Origin: CAYZIC01 sp964478335
GTDB lineage: Bacteria > Verrucomicrobiota > Kiritimatiellia > RFP12 > DVOR01
Length of the DNA: 51,646 nucleotides
NCBI GenBank assembly: GCA_964478335.1
Contig: CAYZIC010000009.1
Span: forward strand, 1-51,646
Direction of reading: 5' to 3'
The position numbers and the translations under genes are program-made. Shown here piece after piece: positions 43,560 through 51,646 of this stretch. How positions within the stretch are numbered: the stretch's first letter is position 1; every line of letters begins with the position of its first letter. The notes beneath the pieces are model-generated. The model searched no databases, was not told the DNA's origin, and worked only from the letters and a program-made list of their open reading frames with translations.

Positions 43560-44483
43560 TTATTTCCTTCTTGTTTCGTGGAGAGGGGATAGAATCCAGC
43601 GTCGATTATACCAAAACCAATCATCTGGGTTGGCTTTAATCTCGGCATCAAATTGTGTCATGACAGCTTGTGTCATGCGGAGTAAATCCTGTGTCGTGTC
43701 TTGATCGAGGTCTGGGAGGACTGGGGTGAGTGCTTGAATACTCTGCTTGGCGATCCCTGTGCGGGCAATGCTGACGGGGAGAATGGGGACATTGCCTAGG
43801 CGAGCAAAGCGCGCCATGCCTTTGTTAATGGGGATCTCTTTACCTAGGAACTGGGTTGTGAAGTCTGGCTTTTTACCGCGGACATCTGGGAGAATGGCAA
43901 ATGCGCCACCATTTTTGAGATGGTGTGCAATGCGCACGAGGGTGGAGGTGGCGCGGGATTCGACGCTCTCAAAATTACCATGGCGCGTGCGCTGGATCCA
44001 ACCCTCAACGAGGGGATTGGATTGTTTGCGGGCGATGGCCATGAGGCGAATGCCAAATGTCAAGCAGGCCATACCGGCTAATTCCCAGTTGCCCATGTGG
44101 GGCAGTGCGACAACCACGCCTCCATGGCGGTCGATGAGATCGGTGACAGCTTTGGATACGGCATCGAGGCCGTCGACATGCTGCTTAAACCACTCTTTGT
44201 CGACGTTGACGACGTGGAGCATCTCGATAAAATTCATCGCAAGGTTAAAGAATGATCTCCGGGCAATCTTGCGCACTTTGCTCGTGGGGTAATCTGGACC
44301 GAAAACTTCGCGGATGCGGTGTGTCGTCTCTCTGCGTAGGGGCCAAATCGTCCAAAAGAGGAGCCAGAGGACTCCTTTGAGGAGTGTATGTGCTACGCAT
44401 AATGGGATAATGGAAAATGTCAATTGTACAACGCGCAGGGCGTAATACTCAAGGTAGTGCTTACTGGTTGGATTGGTCTTCAT
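43560..44483 (-). CDS. Lipid A biosynthesis acyltransferase (LpxL/HtrB family)
   Basis: Inner-membrane lysophospholipid/lipid A acyltransferase family, 307 aa. It has an N-terminal membrane segment (GVLWLLFWTIWPLRR) and the catalytic H-x4-E box, His129 to Glu134, in LPHMGNWE. Further conserved positions are DVRGKKPDFTTQFLG and FARLGNVPILPVSIAR, and the C-terminal NPDDWFWYNRRW, which is diagnostic. It implies a Gram-negative outer membrane with acylated lipid A or a related lipid. It is first of a two-gene operon with dapL. The mRNA begins with a hairpin that covers the ribosome site. Confidence 0.93.
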   Translation of the reverse strand: MKTNPTSKHYLEYYALRVVQLTFSIIPLCVAHTLLKGVLWLLFWTIWPLRRETTHRIREVFGPDYPTSKVRKIARRSFFNLAMNFIEMLHVVNVDKEWFKQHVDGLDAVSKAVTDLIDRHGGVVVALPHMGNWELAGMACLTFGIRLMAIARKQSNPLVEGWIQRTRHGNFESVESRATSTLVRIAHHLKNGGAFAILPDVRGKKPDFTTQFLGKEIPINKGMARFARLGNVPILPVSIARTGIAKQSIQALTPVLPDLDQDTTQDLLRMTQAVMTQFDAEIKANPDDWFWYNRRWILSPLHETRRK

Positions 44484-44490
44484 AGTTACA

Positions 44491-44512
44491 CCATCCCCAA
44501 GTGTGGGGATGG
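44491..44512 (-). promoter_or_regulatory. 5'-terminal hairpin sequestering the acyltransferase ribosome site
   Basis: Nine-bp perfect stem CCATCCCCA / TGGGGATGG with loop CACT. The 3' arm holds the only GGA-like ribosome site, 8-12 nt before the ATG at 44483. Given the promoter spacing, it forms the first nucleotides of the mRNA. Confidence 0.75.
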
Positions 44513-44519
44513 CTATTCC

Positions 44520-44548
44520 TTAATACTCGGTCGTCTCGGCAAAATCAA
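44520..44548 (-). promoter_or_regulatory. Promoter of the acyltransferase-dapL operon
   Basis: TTGATT (44543-44548), 17-nt spacer, TATTAA (44520-44525), minus strand; start near 44513. It overlaps the tail of the upstream gene's terminator. Confidence 0.65.
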
Positions 44549-44574
44549 GACGCCCAAAGCAGATGCTTTGGGCG
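44541..44574 (-). terminator. Terminator of the zinc-ribbon gene
   Basis: CGCCCAAAGCA (44551-44561) and TGCTTTGGGCG (44564-44574) pair almost perfectly, then TCTTGATTTTG on the minus strand, ten bases past the stop codon. Confidence 0.8.
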
Positions 44575-44584
44575 TAAATCAAGC

Positions 44585-45043
44585 TTAGGCTTCTTCAATT
44601 TTAGGCAGGTTTGAGATGATGCCCGCAATATCATGACGGGTACGATTCATCAAATCTGCATTTTCTTGCAGGGCGGCAATGCGCATCTCAATTTGCTCAA
44701 AGGCTGACATTTGAGCATTGATGATCTCGTCGCGTTCGTCCAATGCCTCTCGCAGGGTGCGGTTTTCGGATTCAGCTTGCATGAGGATGCGGCGAGTTTG
44801 CAAGAGCTGCTGCAGGATTTCACCAGGATCACGATCGAGATCCTCGATGTGCAAGCCATCTGGAATTGGTGCCACAATTGTCTTGCCACAAGCCACACAG
44901 GGGACCTGCAAGCCTGCTGCACGATAATCAACAACGAGGTTATGTCCACAGTTGGGGCAATCAAAAACGATGTCAGATGCGGTGATCTCTGCCTCGGGCA
45001 AATCATCAATATCGACGGCGGGGTGAGTGGGTTCTTCTGTCAT
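44585..45043 (-). CDS. Zinc-ribbon plus coiled-coil protein of unknown function
   Basis: Predicted cytoplasmic protein of 152 aa from ATG 45043 (GGAGG 8 nt upstream). After an acidic N-terminus (about 1-25), a zinc ribbon CPNCGHNLVV...VPCVACGKTI provides two CxxC pairs. A Pro/Asp hinge is followed by a long coiled coil (about 80-140) of the type LQQLLQTRRILMQAESENR. No catalytic residues are seen. It is a single gene bounded by its own promoter and a terminator. The ribbon suggests nucleic-acid or protein binding; the family is not one I can name. Confidence 0.8.
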   Translation of the reverse strand: MTEEPTHPAVDIDDLPEAEITASDIVFDCPNCGHNLVVDYRAAGLQVPCVACGKTIVAPIPDGLHIEDLDRDPGEILQQLLQTRRILMQAESENRTLREALDERDEIINAQMSAFEQIEMRIAALQENADLMNRTRHDIAGIISNLPKIEEA

Positions 45044-45075
45044 ATTACTATCCTCCAAATCTGTTGTATGGTGCT

Positions 45076-45104
45076 AGTATCGCTTAATTCCCTTAAAATG
45101 TCAA
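45076..45104 (-). promoter_or_regulatory. Promoter of the zinc-ribbon gene
   Basis: Perfect TTGACA (45099-45104), 17-nt spacer, GATACT (45076-45081), minus strand. Confidence 0.8.
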
Positions 45105-45176
45105 GTGTAATCCTGTTAAAAGCGTAAAAATCTTACCTTTAAGAGTCAAAATAGGGCGTTTTGCCTCTTTTTGCTA

Positions 45177-45205
45177 TTGTATTTAGGGGCATATTGTGAT
45201 ATGCT
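45177..45205 (+). promoter_or_regulatory. Promoter of the TPR-ahbC-cvpA-dnaG operon
   Basis: TTGTAT (45177-45182), 17-nt spacer, TATGCT (45200-45205), plus strand. Start near 45212, leader of about 38 nt. It is divergent from the zinc-ribbon promoter, about 75 bp away. Confidence 0.55.
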
Positions 45206-45249
45206 TGCCTTGTATTTTTAACAGTACTTCATCTCTTGAGGATCTCATC

Positions 45250-46398
45250 ATGAAAATCATTTCCGTTTTATCTTTATCTCTTGCCGTACTTTGTTTGGGT
45301 TGTGCCGATAACTCTCTCGAATCGCAAATTGCTCAGGCTCAAGAAGCCTTTAATAATCGCCGCTATGCCGAGGCTTTTGTGCGCTATGAATCGCTCGCCA
45401 AGGAGACGGGCTTGACTGCCGATATCTGCTACAATCTGGCTCTCTGCTCATTGTATGAAAAGGACTACACCTCTGCTCGCGACTTTGTCGCCAAGATGAT
45501 CGATGCCCAAGGCGCCACCCCGACATCAACCGAGCTACTCGCACTGATCGATTTAAACAATGGAGCCCCATCCCAAGCGCTCAAACGCTTGAAGACGCTT
45601 ATCCTAGCAGAAAAATCCCCCGCTAAATGCGCCTTGCTTTTCACTCGCGCAGCGACAGTCTGTGCCGAGATGGGCAATTACTCAGCGGCTCATGCTCTGC
45701 TCTTACATGCTCAAGAAGCCGCCCCAATGGAGCCTTTGGTGAGATACAATCTTGGCGTGCTCTACATGGATCACCTCGAACAATACACCCATGCGGCAGA
45801 CCATTTTGCCGTCGTCAAGCGTCTGGTAGACCAGAATACCCCCCTCTATCTGCGCACTCAAAAGCACATCACTAAGCTCAACGCCGTCATCGCTCGCAAT
45901 ACGCCGCCAGCAGCCAATCAAATCGATGCGGCAACCGCTGCCAGTGCTCTCGAACGCGCTAAAAAAGCACTCTCCGCCCACAAATGGTCCACCGCAGAAA
46001 ATGCCTACCGCCTCGCCCATCGTGCCGACCCAACCAATTTTATCGCCATCAATACCCTTGCCAAAATCTACGTCATCCAGGGCAAGGAGGCCGATGCTCT
46101 CAGTGCCTATCAAAAGGCCATCAAAATCAACCCAAACAAGACCGAGTCTGCCTACAAAGCTGCAGAAATCGCCCTCCGACTCCGGCAATTTGTCCTAGCA
46201 GAAAAAATCCTCACCAGTGCCATCGCCACAATGCCAGATTCGCCCTTGCAAATCGAGCTCATGGTCCGAATCCACTCTGCTCAACAGCACTTCGCCGAGG
46301 CCAGAATCTGGGCTGAGTACTATCTCTCTCTCCTCAAGACCCCCTCTCCGGCTAAAGATGCCTACGCCAAGTGGGCACGCTCTCTCCCTGAGCTCTAG
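45250..46398 (+). CDS. TPR-repeat lipoprotein
   Basis: Exported lipoprotein of 382 aa from ATG 45250, with GAGGA 8 nt upstream; the in-frame ATG at 45196 lacks these features. The signal MKIISVLSLSLAVLCLGC ends in a lipobox (CLGC), so the mature chain starts at Cys18. At least six tetratricopeptide-like helix pairs follow, for example AQEAFNNRRYAEAFVRYESLA, YNLALCSLYEKDYTSARDFV, YRLAHRADPTNFIAINTLAK and AYQKAIKINPNKTESAYKAA. It probably scaffolds a periplasmic or outer-membrane complex. First gene of the operon, 36 bp before the radical SAM gene. No specific partner can be named. Confidence 0.88.
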   Translation: MKIISVLSLSLAVLCLGCADNSLESQIAQAQEAFNNRRYAEAFVRYESLAKETGLTADICYNLALCSLYEKDYTSARDFVAKMIDAQGATPTSTELLALIDLNNGAPSQALKRLKTLILAEKSPAKCALLFTRAATVCAEMGNYSAAHALLLHAQEAAPMEPLVRYNLGVLYMDHLEQYTHAADHFAVVKRLVDQNTPLYLRTQKHITKLNAVIARNTPPAANQIDAATAASALERAKKALSAHKWSTAENAYRLAHRADPTNFIAINTLAKIYVIQGKEADALSAYQKAIKINPNKTESAYKAAEIALRLRQFVLAEKILTSAIATMPDSPLQIELMVRIHSAQQHFAEARIWAEYYLSLLKTPSPAKDAYAKWARSLPEL

Positions 46399-46434
46399 TA
46401 TTTAAAAAACGTATATATAAAAATAAGGAAAGCA

Positions 46435-47688
46435 ATGATCGGCATTTCTAAACTCTACATGGGGCAGACCGAGGCGTCTGATCCCCTGCGCTACGGCCGC
46501 ATGAGCCAAAAGCTCCCCAGCCACCTCCTCCAATTCTCAAAAGACAAAAAGCCCATCGTCGTCTGGAATATCACCCAGCGATGCAATCTCAAGTGCAAGC
46601 ACTGCTACGCTGCGGGCAATCCTGATGTCTCGACTGAGTGCTCCACCGAGCTGGTCAAATCGACCATCGACAACCTGGCTGCTTTCGGATGCCCAGTCCT
46701 CCTATTCTCTGGCGGAGAACCTTTCACCCGGCCCGACCTCCTCGAGCTCGCCCAATATGCCGTCGACAAAAAGATGCGCGTCGTCTTCTCGACCAATGGC
46801 ACACTCATCACCCCCGAGATCGCCCAAACCATCAAGCAGATCGGCGCGAGCTATGTCGGCATCAGTATCGACGGACAGCAAGCCACCCATGATGAATTTA
46901 GGGGTGTCGCTGGTGCCTACGAACGCTCCATTCAGGCGATTCGCTACTGTCGTGATGCGGGTGTCAAAGTCGGTCTCCGCGTCACCATCACCCGAGACAA
47001 TGTCCAAGACATCCCCGCAATCTTTGCTCTCATGCGCCAAGAAAAGATCCCCCGTATCTGCCTCTACCACCTGGTCTACAGCGGACGCGGCGCACAGATC
47101 ACCAGCCACGACCTTAATGCCCAAGAAGCTCGCAATGCGGTCGACCTCATCATTGATGAGACGAAAAAAAGCTTCGACCTCGGTCACCCGCTCGAAGTCC
47201 TCACCGTCGACAACCACTGCGATGCTCCCTACCTCTGGATGCGCATGGTCAAAGAGGGTAACCCCAAGGCCGATGATGTCATGACCCTCCTCCAAATGAA
47301 TGGCGGCAACTCCTCTGGCAATGGCCTCTCCTGCATCAGCTGGGATGGCACCGTCTACCCTGACCAATTCTGGCGCGACAAACCCGTCGGCTCGATCAAG
47401 GAGAAACCTTTTAGCGAAATCTGGGGCAACCCTCCTCAGGGCTCCCTCCTCGATCAGCTCCGCCATAAACCCGACCACGTCACTGGGCGTTGCCAAAACT
47501 GCCGCTTCCTCTCGATTTGCGCAGGTAACTTTAGAGCGCGTGGTGAGGCCGTCACTGGCGATATCTGGGGCGAAGACCCCGCCTGCTACCTCTCCGATGA
47601 GGAGATCGCACATGATACCCCCCCCCTCTCCTCACACATCTCTCCAGCAACAAAACTAACGGCTCTCCGCCCAACTTGCCATGATTGA
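46435..47688 (+). CDS. ahbC: AhbC-like radical SAM/SPASM protein (12,18-didecarboxysiroheme deacetylase family)
   Basis: 417 aa, with AAGGA ahead of the ATG. The N-terminus MIGISKLYMGQTEASDPLRY and the 30s segment LPSHLLQFSKDKKPIVVWN match the AhbC/NirJ-type radical SAM group. In the alternative heme pathway AhbC removes acetate groups from didecarboxysiroheme. The radical SAM cluster is C50-x3-C54-x2-C57 (RCNLKCKHC), with SGGEPF after it. A C-terminal SPASM-like region adds Cys in GLSCISWDG and CQNCRFLSICAGN, then PAC, for auxiliary Fe-S clusters. No other siroheme or Ahb gene is nearby, so specificity is by resemblance only. It overlaps cvpA by 8 bp. Confidence 0.75.
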   Translation: MIGISKLYMGQTEASDPLRYGRMSQKLPSHLLQFSKDKKPIVVWNITQRCNLKCKHCYAAGNPDVSTECSTELVKSTIDNLAAFGCPVLLFSGGEPFTRPDLLELAQYAVDKKMRVVFSTNGTLITPEIAQTIKQIGASYVGISIDGQQATHDEFRGVAGAYERSIQAIRYCRDAGVKVGLRVTITRDNVQDIPAIFALMRQEKIPRICLYHLVYSGRGAQITSHDLNAQEARNAVDLIIDETKKSFDLGHPLEVLTVDNHCDAPYLWMRMVKEGNPKADDVMTLLQMNGGNSSGNGLSCISWDGTVYPDQFWRDKPVGSIKEKPFSEIWGNPPQGSLLDQLRHKPDHVTGRCQNCRFLSICAGNFRARGEAVTGDIWGEDPACYLSDEEIAHDTPPLSSHISPATKLTALRPTCHD

Positions 47689-48214
47689 CTACTCCAGCTA
47701 TCTCCCCATCATCACCCCCATTCTCATCGGGCTTACACTCCTATTTGCCCTGTTGGGGGGCTGGAGGGGGCTCTCTGGCGAAATCGCAGGCTTTTGCGCT
47801 GTTGTCATTGGCGGCATGGTCAGCTATTACGCCTACCCCTATATCTTGGACATGATTGTCCAATACATCGACACGGTGAGTCTCAATGCGACCATCTACA
47901 GCTTTCTCATCGCACTGGCGATCTTTATTATCCTCAGAAAGCTCACCGCCATCTATACCAAAAAGCTCCTCAACATCTTTATCGATCAGCCATGGAATGC
48001 CCTCCTCGGCGCACTATTTGGCGCAATCAAAGTCATCCTAATCGCCAGCATTGTCATCGGTGAGCTCGCAATGAACCCCAAGAAATCCCGCATTCAGACG
48101 ATTGGGAGATTTTGGAAAGACGTAGGCACAACTGCCATCGACTTCATCGATGAGCAGACTGACAATACCCCCCTGGTCAAAGTCAAAAAAACACTCAAGA
48201 AACGTTCCCAATAG
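47681..48214 (+). CDS. cvpA: CvpA-family membrane protein
   Basis: Inner-membrane protein of 177 aa with four hydrophobic segments (ITPILIGLTLLFALLGG, IAGFCAVVIGGMVSYYA, ATIYSFLIALAIFIILR, LLGALFGAIKVILIASIVIG), the usual CvpA/colicin V production family layout with GGWRGLSGEI after helix 1. The family is linked to colicin V export and envelope stress tolerance, mechanism uncertain. It overlaps the radical SAM gene by 8 bp and ends directly against the dnaG ATG. Confidence 0.88.
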   Translation: MIDYSSYLPIITPILIGLTLLFALLGGWRGLSGEIAGFCAVVIGGMVSYYAYPYILDMIVQYIDTVSLNATIYSFLIALAIFIILRKLTAIYTKKLLNIFIDQPWNALLGALFGAIKVILIASIVIGELAMNPKKSRIQTIGRFWKDVGTTAIDFIDEQTDNTPLVKVKKTLKKRSQ

Positions 48215-50425
48215 ATGCCAATAATCTCCCCACAAGTTATCGAAGAAATCAAAGACCGCGTCGACATCATTGAGTACCTTGGTGCCTATATGACCATCAA
48301 GCGAGCAGGATCATCCTACACCGCATGCTGTCCATTTCACAATGAGAAGACCCCCTCTTTTCACATCAACCCCATCCAACGCCGCTACCACTGCTTTGGC
48401 TGCAACGAGGATGGCGACGTCATCAAGTTTGTCATGAAGCAAGACGGCCTCACCTTTGTCGAAGCCATCGAAAAGCTCGCCAAATTTGCCAATATCACTC
48501 TAGAGGAAAAGAAACTCGACTTCAAAGCCAAAGCCCGCGCCAAGCTCCTTCAGATCCATGTCGGCTTGGCAGACTTTTACCAACGCTGCCTCGCCCAAAC
48601 CAAAGAGGCCTCCAAAGCCCGCGACTACCTCGCCAGCAGAGACCTCGACGACGAGATCGTCCAGCGGTTTAAGATCGGCTATGCTCCTGACAGCCAATCG
48701 GCCCTCATCAAATGGGGGCAAAAGTATAATTTTTCCATCCAAGACCTCCAGCAAACAGGCATTCTCAAGCCCCCCTACCACCCAGGCGGCTCCCCCTACG
48801 ACCTCTTTCACGGCCGACTCGTCTTCCCCATCTGCGATAAAAATGGCCGCCCCATCGCATTCAGCTGTCGCGACCTGACTGGAGAGGCCAAGTCCAAATA
48901 CATCAACAGCCCCGAGACTGACCTCTTTAAAAAGAGCGACACCCTCTACGCCTTTCACCTAGCCAAACAGGTCATTCTCAAATCGACCCCACGCGAGGCT
49001 CTCATTTGTGAAGGACAAATCGATGTGATCCGATGCCACGCTGCAGGTTTCCAAAATGCCATCGCCTCACAGGGCACCGCCTTTACCCCCAACCACGTCA
49101 CCATGCTCAAAAAGGTCGCCGACTCAGCCATCCTCGTCTTTGATAGCGACAGCGCAGGACAAAAGGCAGCCCTACGCACCACCAAACTATTTCTCGCAGA
49201 AAATATCCCCGTCAAGATCGCCACCCTCCCTCCCGGCGAAGACCCCGACTCGCTCATTCGTACCAAAGGCCCCGATGCATTTCGAGAATGCCTCGCCAAA
49301 GCCCAATCCCCCGCCACCTATCAAGGTGCCATCCTCAAAGCCGCAGAAGCCAATCCCACCGCACTCGATGCCATTAAGCGTATCTCACGCGAGCTCGTCT
49401 CCACCATTGCACCCTGCACGGACCCCATTCTCATCGCTGCATTTCTCAAAGAAGCCGCCGAAATCGTCGCGCTCCCCATCTCAGCATTTGAGCAAACCCT
49501 AGAAGATGTCAAAGCACAAGCCCAGGCCGACGCACAGAGACGCGAATCCTACGCCCAGCAACCTGCGCAAAGTACAAAAGAAACCACCCAAGAAACCACT
49601 CAAAAAGACCCACCTGCAATCATCCACTACGATGATGGCGATCGCCCCGACGACGACGGCGAGGAGGTCATCGACGATTGGGACGGCGACATCGGCACCC
49701 CAGTCGACCAGTCCAAGGTAATCGATCGCCCCGTCGACAGGGATCGACCCATCGACTACGACCAGACCGACACCGAGACCGACACCAAGGATCCCATCCA
49801 ATCATCCTACAAGGCCATGCTCATCACAGACAACCTCTCTGAGGCATTCTGTGAATTGCTCGCACACTATTTCCACGACCCAGATGTCATGGAGCTGCTC
49901 CTGGCACACCTCCCCCAGTGCTTTGTCAGTCAGCCCTACGCCACCAAGCTCTACACACTCGCCTGCGATGCCTATATCAAGCGCACAGACTACCTCGATG
50001 CCCCACAAGACGACCAAACATTTTGCGCATTTCTGCAAAAGATCTTCAGCAAAAACTCCCGCGTAGAATACGCCAAAGAGGTCACCCCCGTTGACCTCGC
50101 CAAAGACCTCATCAAAAAGTTCTGGCTCCTCGAATGCAAAACCCACCGTGAAACCCTCTCCCCAGACGACACCATCGGCAGACTCACGCTCACCGCCTCC
50201 ATCAACCGCTTCACCACCCTACCCTGGGAAAATGCCAAGAGCTACATGAATGCCCAAGCCGCAGACAAGCTCCCTACTATCGCCACCCCCAAGCCTGTCG
50301 CCAAAAAGCAAAAACAAAAGTCCCTTGCCGACTTCGAGACCATGGTCTACACAGAGTCTGACGACATCCCTGATGACATGAGCGAACCCGACGACCAAAC
50401 CCTCTACGACGAATCCATCTTTTAG
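48215..50425 (+). CDS. dnaG: DNA primase
   Basis: Synthesises RNA primers at replication forks, 736 aa. The zinc-binding CHC2 domain is at about 38-63 (C39-PF-H42 ... C60-FG-C63). The TOPRIM core has CEGQIDVIRCHAAGF and LVFDSDSAGQKAA with its acidic residues. A long acidic, low-complexity linker (about 468-528: DDGDRPDDDGEEVIDDWDGD then many PVDR/PIDY units) precedes a helical C-terminal helicase-interaction domain. This insert makes it longer than the typical 580-650 aa. The ATG abuts the cvpA stop with no ribosome site, so translation is probably coupled. Confidence 0.96.
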   Translation: MPIISPQVIEEIKDRVDIIEYLGAYMTIKRAGSSYTACCPFHNEKTPSFHINPIQRRYHCFGCNEDGDVIKFVMKQDGLTFVEAIEKLAKFANITLEEKKLDFKAKARAKLLQIHVGLADFYQRCLAQTKEASKARDYLASRDLDDEIVQRFKIGYAPDSQSALIKWGQKYNFSIQDLQQTGILKPPYHPGGSPYDLFHGRLVFPICDKNGRPIAFSCRDLTGEAKSKYINSPETDLFKKSDTLYAFHLAKQVILKSTPREALICEGQIDVIRCHAAGFQNAIASQGTAFTPNHVTMLKKVADSAILVFDSDSAGQKAALRTTKLFLAENIPVKIATLPPGEDPDSLIRTKGPDAFRECLAKAQSPATYQGAILKAAEANPTALDAIKRISRELVSTIAPCTDPILIAAFLKEAAEIVALPISAFEQTLEDVKAQAQADAQRRESYAQQPAQSTKETTQETTQKDPPAIIHYDDGDRPDDDGEEVIDDWDGDIGTPVDQSKVIDRPVDRDRPIDYDQTDTETDTKDPIQSSYKAMLITDNLSEAFCELLAHYFHDPDVMELLLAHLPQCFVSQPYATKLYTLACDAYIKRTDYLDAPQDDQTFCAFLQKIFSKNSRVEYAKEVTPVDLAKDLIKKFWLLECKTHRETLSPDDTIGRLTLTASINRFTTLPWENAKSYMNAQAADKLPTIATPKPVAKKQKQKSLADFETMVYTESDDIPDDMSEPDDQTLYDESIF

Positions 50426-50539
50426 GAGCGGCGGAGCCGCTAGAATGTGGCATGTAAAAGGTAGAGGCTAGAACGGTCGCCAGGCTCCCTTTTGGACTCC
50501 TCCTCCCCACCCCACAACATCGCACTCGCTCACCTAGCC
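50426..50539. repeat. Short spacer with hairpin beads between convergent genes
   Basis: GGAGCGGCGGAGCCGC lies right after the dnaG stop, followed by TAGAA and later AGAAC-GGTCGCC-AGGCTCCC-TTTTGG. It is another degenerate bead set with the TTTTGG-type linker, probably serving as the shared terminator region. No gene. Confidence 0.55.
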
Positions 50540-51643
50540 TTAGCGCGAAAACCACTGCCAGAGGCGGTTGGTCAAGCGCTGTGAGGGGCTTTCGACGAGG
50601 CGATAAAAGAGCTCGCTGAGGGCAAGGTTGATCGGAATTGCACTAATCCCAACCACGGCCAAAGTCATCGCCGGATGGATGCCCCGCTGAGACATCGACA
50701 CAAAGCTCCACGCCGAGACTGACATAATCACAAGAAAGTGGGTCAAGATCAACGAAAAAGAGCGCTTTCCCAGATAGACCAAAATAGGATGGGAGAGGCT
50801 CTTTTGGTAAAAGTCAGACATCCCACAACTCACGTAAATCAAGAGCAGAGAGACGGCCACGACCATCGATTCGCCCACCTCGCTAGGCAAAAGAAACGCT
50901 GGCACATGAGCAATCGCCACCCCTAAAAGCCCCCCCCCTGTCGCAAGGCCCGTCGACAAACTCCGCTGGCTATGCGCCACGATATCGGCAGCAATGACCC
51001 CAGCAATAAAAAACCAATAGATCGGCAGTGACACCGTTAAAGCAAGAATGACAAGATAGGCCAGGTAGCGTCTTTTGAGAAAAGCAAATCCAGCAATCGT
51101 AGCAAAGCTCAAGTAAGAGCCAATCAAGATGATCGGCATCACCCAAAGCACACTATTATAGGTCTGATTGCCATAGGCAATTGCCCCCCAGAGCCCATCA
51201 TAGATGGCCGATTGCCAGGAGATCTCATGAGGTAAAATTGCCAAATACCACGGACTCCCCGTCACGGTGGAGACTTCGGGGAAATCAAAAGCTCCCAGCG
51301 CACCCATCGCCCAAGAGAGCAGTGTCATCACTAAGATCGGTAAGACAAATCTAAAGTAACGCATCGTGGCTTGCTTTTGGATCGTGTCGAGCGTACCGCG
51401 CTTAAAGACTTGATACGCTGGAATAAAACCGATAATCCCCAAAAAGAGCCCCAGGGCTAAAGGAGAATTCGTCAAAAGCGAATACGGGAAGTATTGCCAA
51501 TAGGTTGCCGTCAACAGATTTGGTCCGATGCCGCACTCCCACCCGATAAAGCCCCACGGAGCAAAGGCCAAGAGGTAGTGAAAGATCACCACCGCCACAC
51601 CAGCAACGCCCTTTAAGCCATCAATCCAATCTAAACGTATCAT
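50540..51643 (-). CDS. Acyltransferase 3 family membrane protein
   Basis: Multi-pass membrane acyltransferase of 367 aa (OafA/NodX-like family), typically acetylating or acylating exported glycans or lipid intermediates. Ten or so hydrophobic helices are visible. The N-terminal block DWIDGLKGVAGVAVVIFHYLL has the conserved catalytic His region (IFHY). FSLILTHFLVIMSV near the C-terminus is the usual penultimate helix. The ATG at 51643 is 4 nt from the window edge, so any promoter or ribosome site is out of view and an earlier start cannot be excluded. It is convergent with dnaG. The substrate is unknown. Confidence 0.88.
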   Translation of the reverse strand: MIRLDWIDGLKGVAGVAVVIFHYLLAFAPWGFIGWECGIGPNLLTATYWQYFPYSLLTNSPLALGLFLGIIGFIPAYQVFKRGTLDTIQKQATMRYFRFVLPILVMTLLSWAMGALGAFDFPEVSTVTGSPWYLAILPHEISWQSAIYDGLWGAIAYGNQTYNSVLWVMPIILIGSYLSFATIAGFAFLKRRYLAYLVILALTVSLPIYWFFIAGVIAADIVAHSQRSLSTGLATGGGLLGVAIAHVPAFLLPSEVGESMVVAVSLLLIYVSCGMSDFYQKSLSHPILVYLGKRSFSLILTHFLVIMSVSAWSFVSMSQRGIHPAMTLAVVGISAIPINLALSELFYRLVESPSQRLTNRLWQWFSR

Positions 51644-51646
51644 TAC

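Overview
This is a bacterial chromosomal scaffold containing one 100-N gap. Several features point to the PVC group, most likely Verrucomicrobiota/Kiritimatiellota or Lentisphaerota. These are an LL-diaminopimelate aminotransferase (DapL route to lysine and peptidoglycan), a PEP-CTERM anchored exported protein, TRL-like lipoproteins, a Gram-negative lipid A type acyltransferase, and an AhbC-like radical SAM protein typical of anaerobes. The lineage call is inference from gene content; no 16S rRNA gene is present.

Layout, left to right. (1) 1-8.2 kb, minus strand: 3'-truncated lepA, a cation/proton antiporter, a GltA/GltD-type oxidoreductase, tyrS, a pair of small TRL-like lipoproteins and six-domain rpsA. 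(2) 8.4-11.5 kb: two overlapping peptide-ABC ATPases with no permease beside them, then tmRNA and a tRNA-Val/tRNA-Val/tRNA-Gly cluster whose first tRNA is split by the assembly gap. (3) 11.5-16 kb: repeat-rich noncoding DNA flanking a three-gene operon of exported proteins that ends in a PEP-CTERM protein. (4) 16-20.5 kb, plus strand: DbpA-like helicase plus pyrD, then an ECF sigma factor overlapping a single-pass membrane protein with an alpha-alpha-toroid-like domain. (5) 20.8-26.8 kb: a complete type I restriction-modification operon hsdM-hsdS-hsdR. (6) 26.9-28.4 kb: a small membrane protein and noncoding DNA holding a periodic palindrome array and a hairpin-bead array. (7) 28.4-40.1 kb, minus strand: djlA, prfA and rpmE, then the long nusA-infB-rbfA-truB-ribF-VTT-clpC operon behind a near-consensus promoter and an attenuator-like leader. 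(8) 40.3-42.3 kb: a four-helix-bundle/zinc-finger protein and a frameshifted gene. (9) 42.3-45.1 kb: lpxL-like acyltransferase with dapL, and a zinc-ribbon coiled-coil protein. (10) 45.2-50.4 kb, plus strand: a TPR lipoprotein, AhbC-like radical SAM protein, cvpA and dnaG in one tight operon. (11) A complete acyltransferase-3 membrane protein closes the window.

The most unusual content is in the gaps between genes. Many intergenic regions are built from a shared kit of short GC-rich hairpins ('beads') joined by constant 7-nt (GCTTTAA-like) or 9-nt (TTTTRGAAC) linkers. Others pair a hairpin with a short tandem repeat whose unit differs at every locus. One locus (27366-27519) has seven quasi-palindromes at 22-23 bp spacing that alternate between two types. 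I know of no named family that matches these structures, but no database search was possible.
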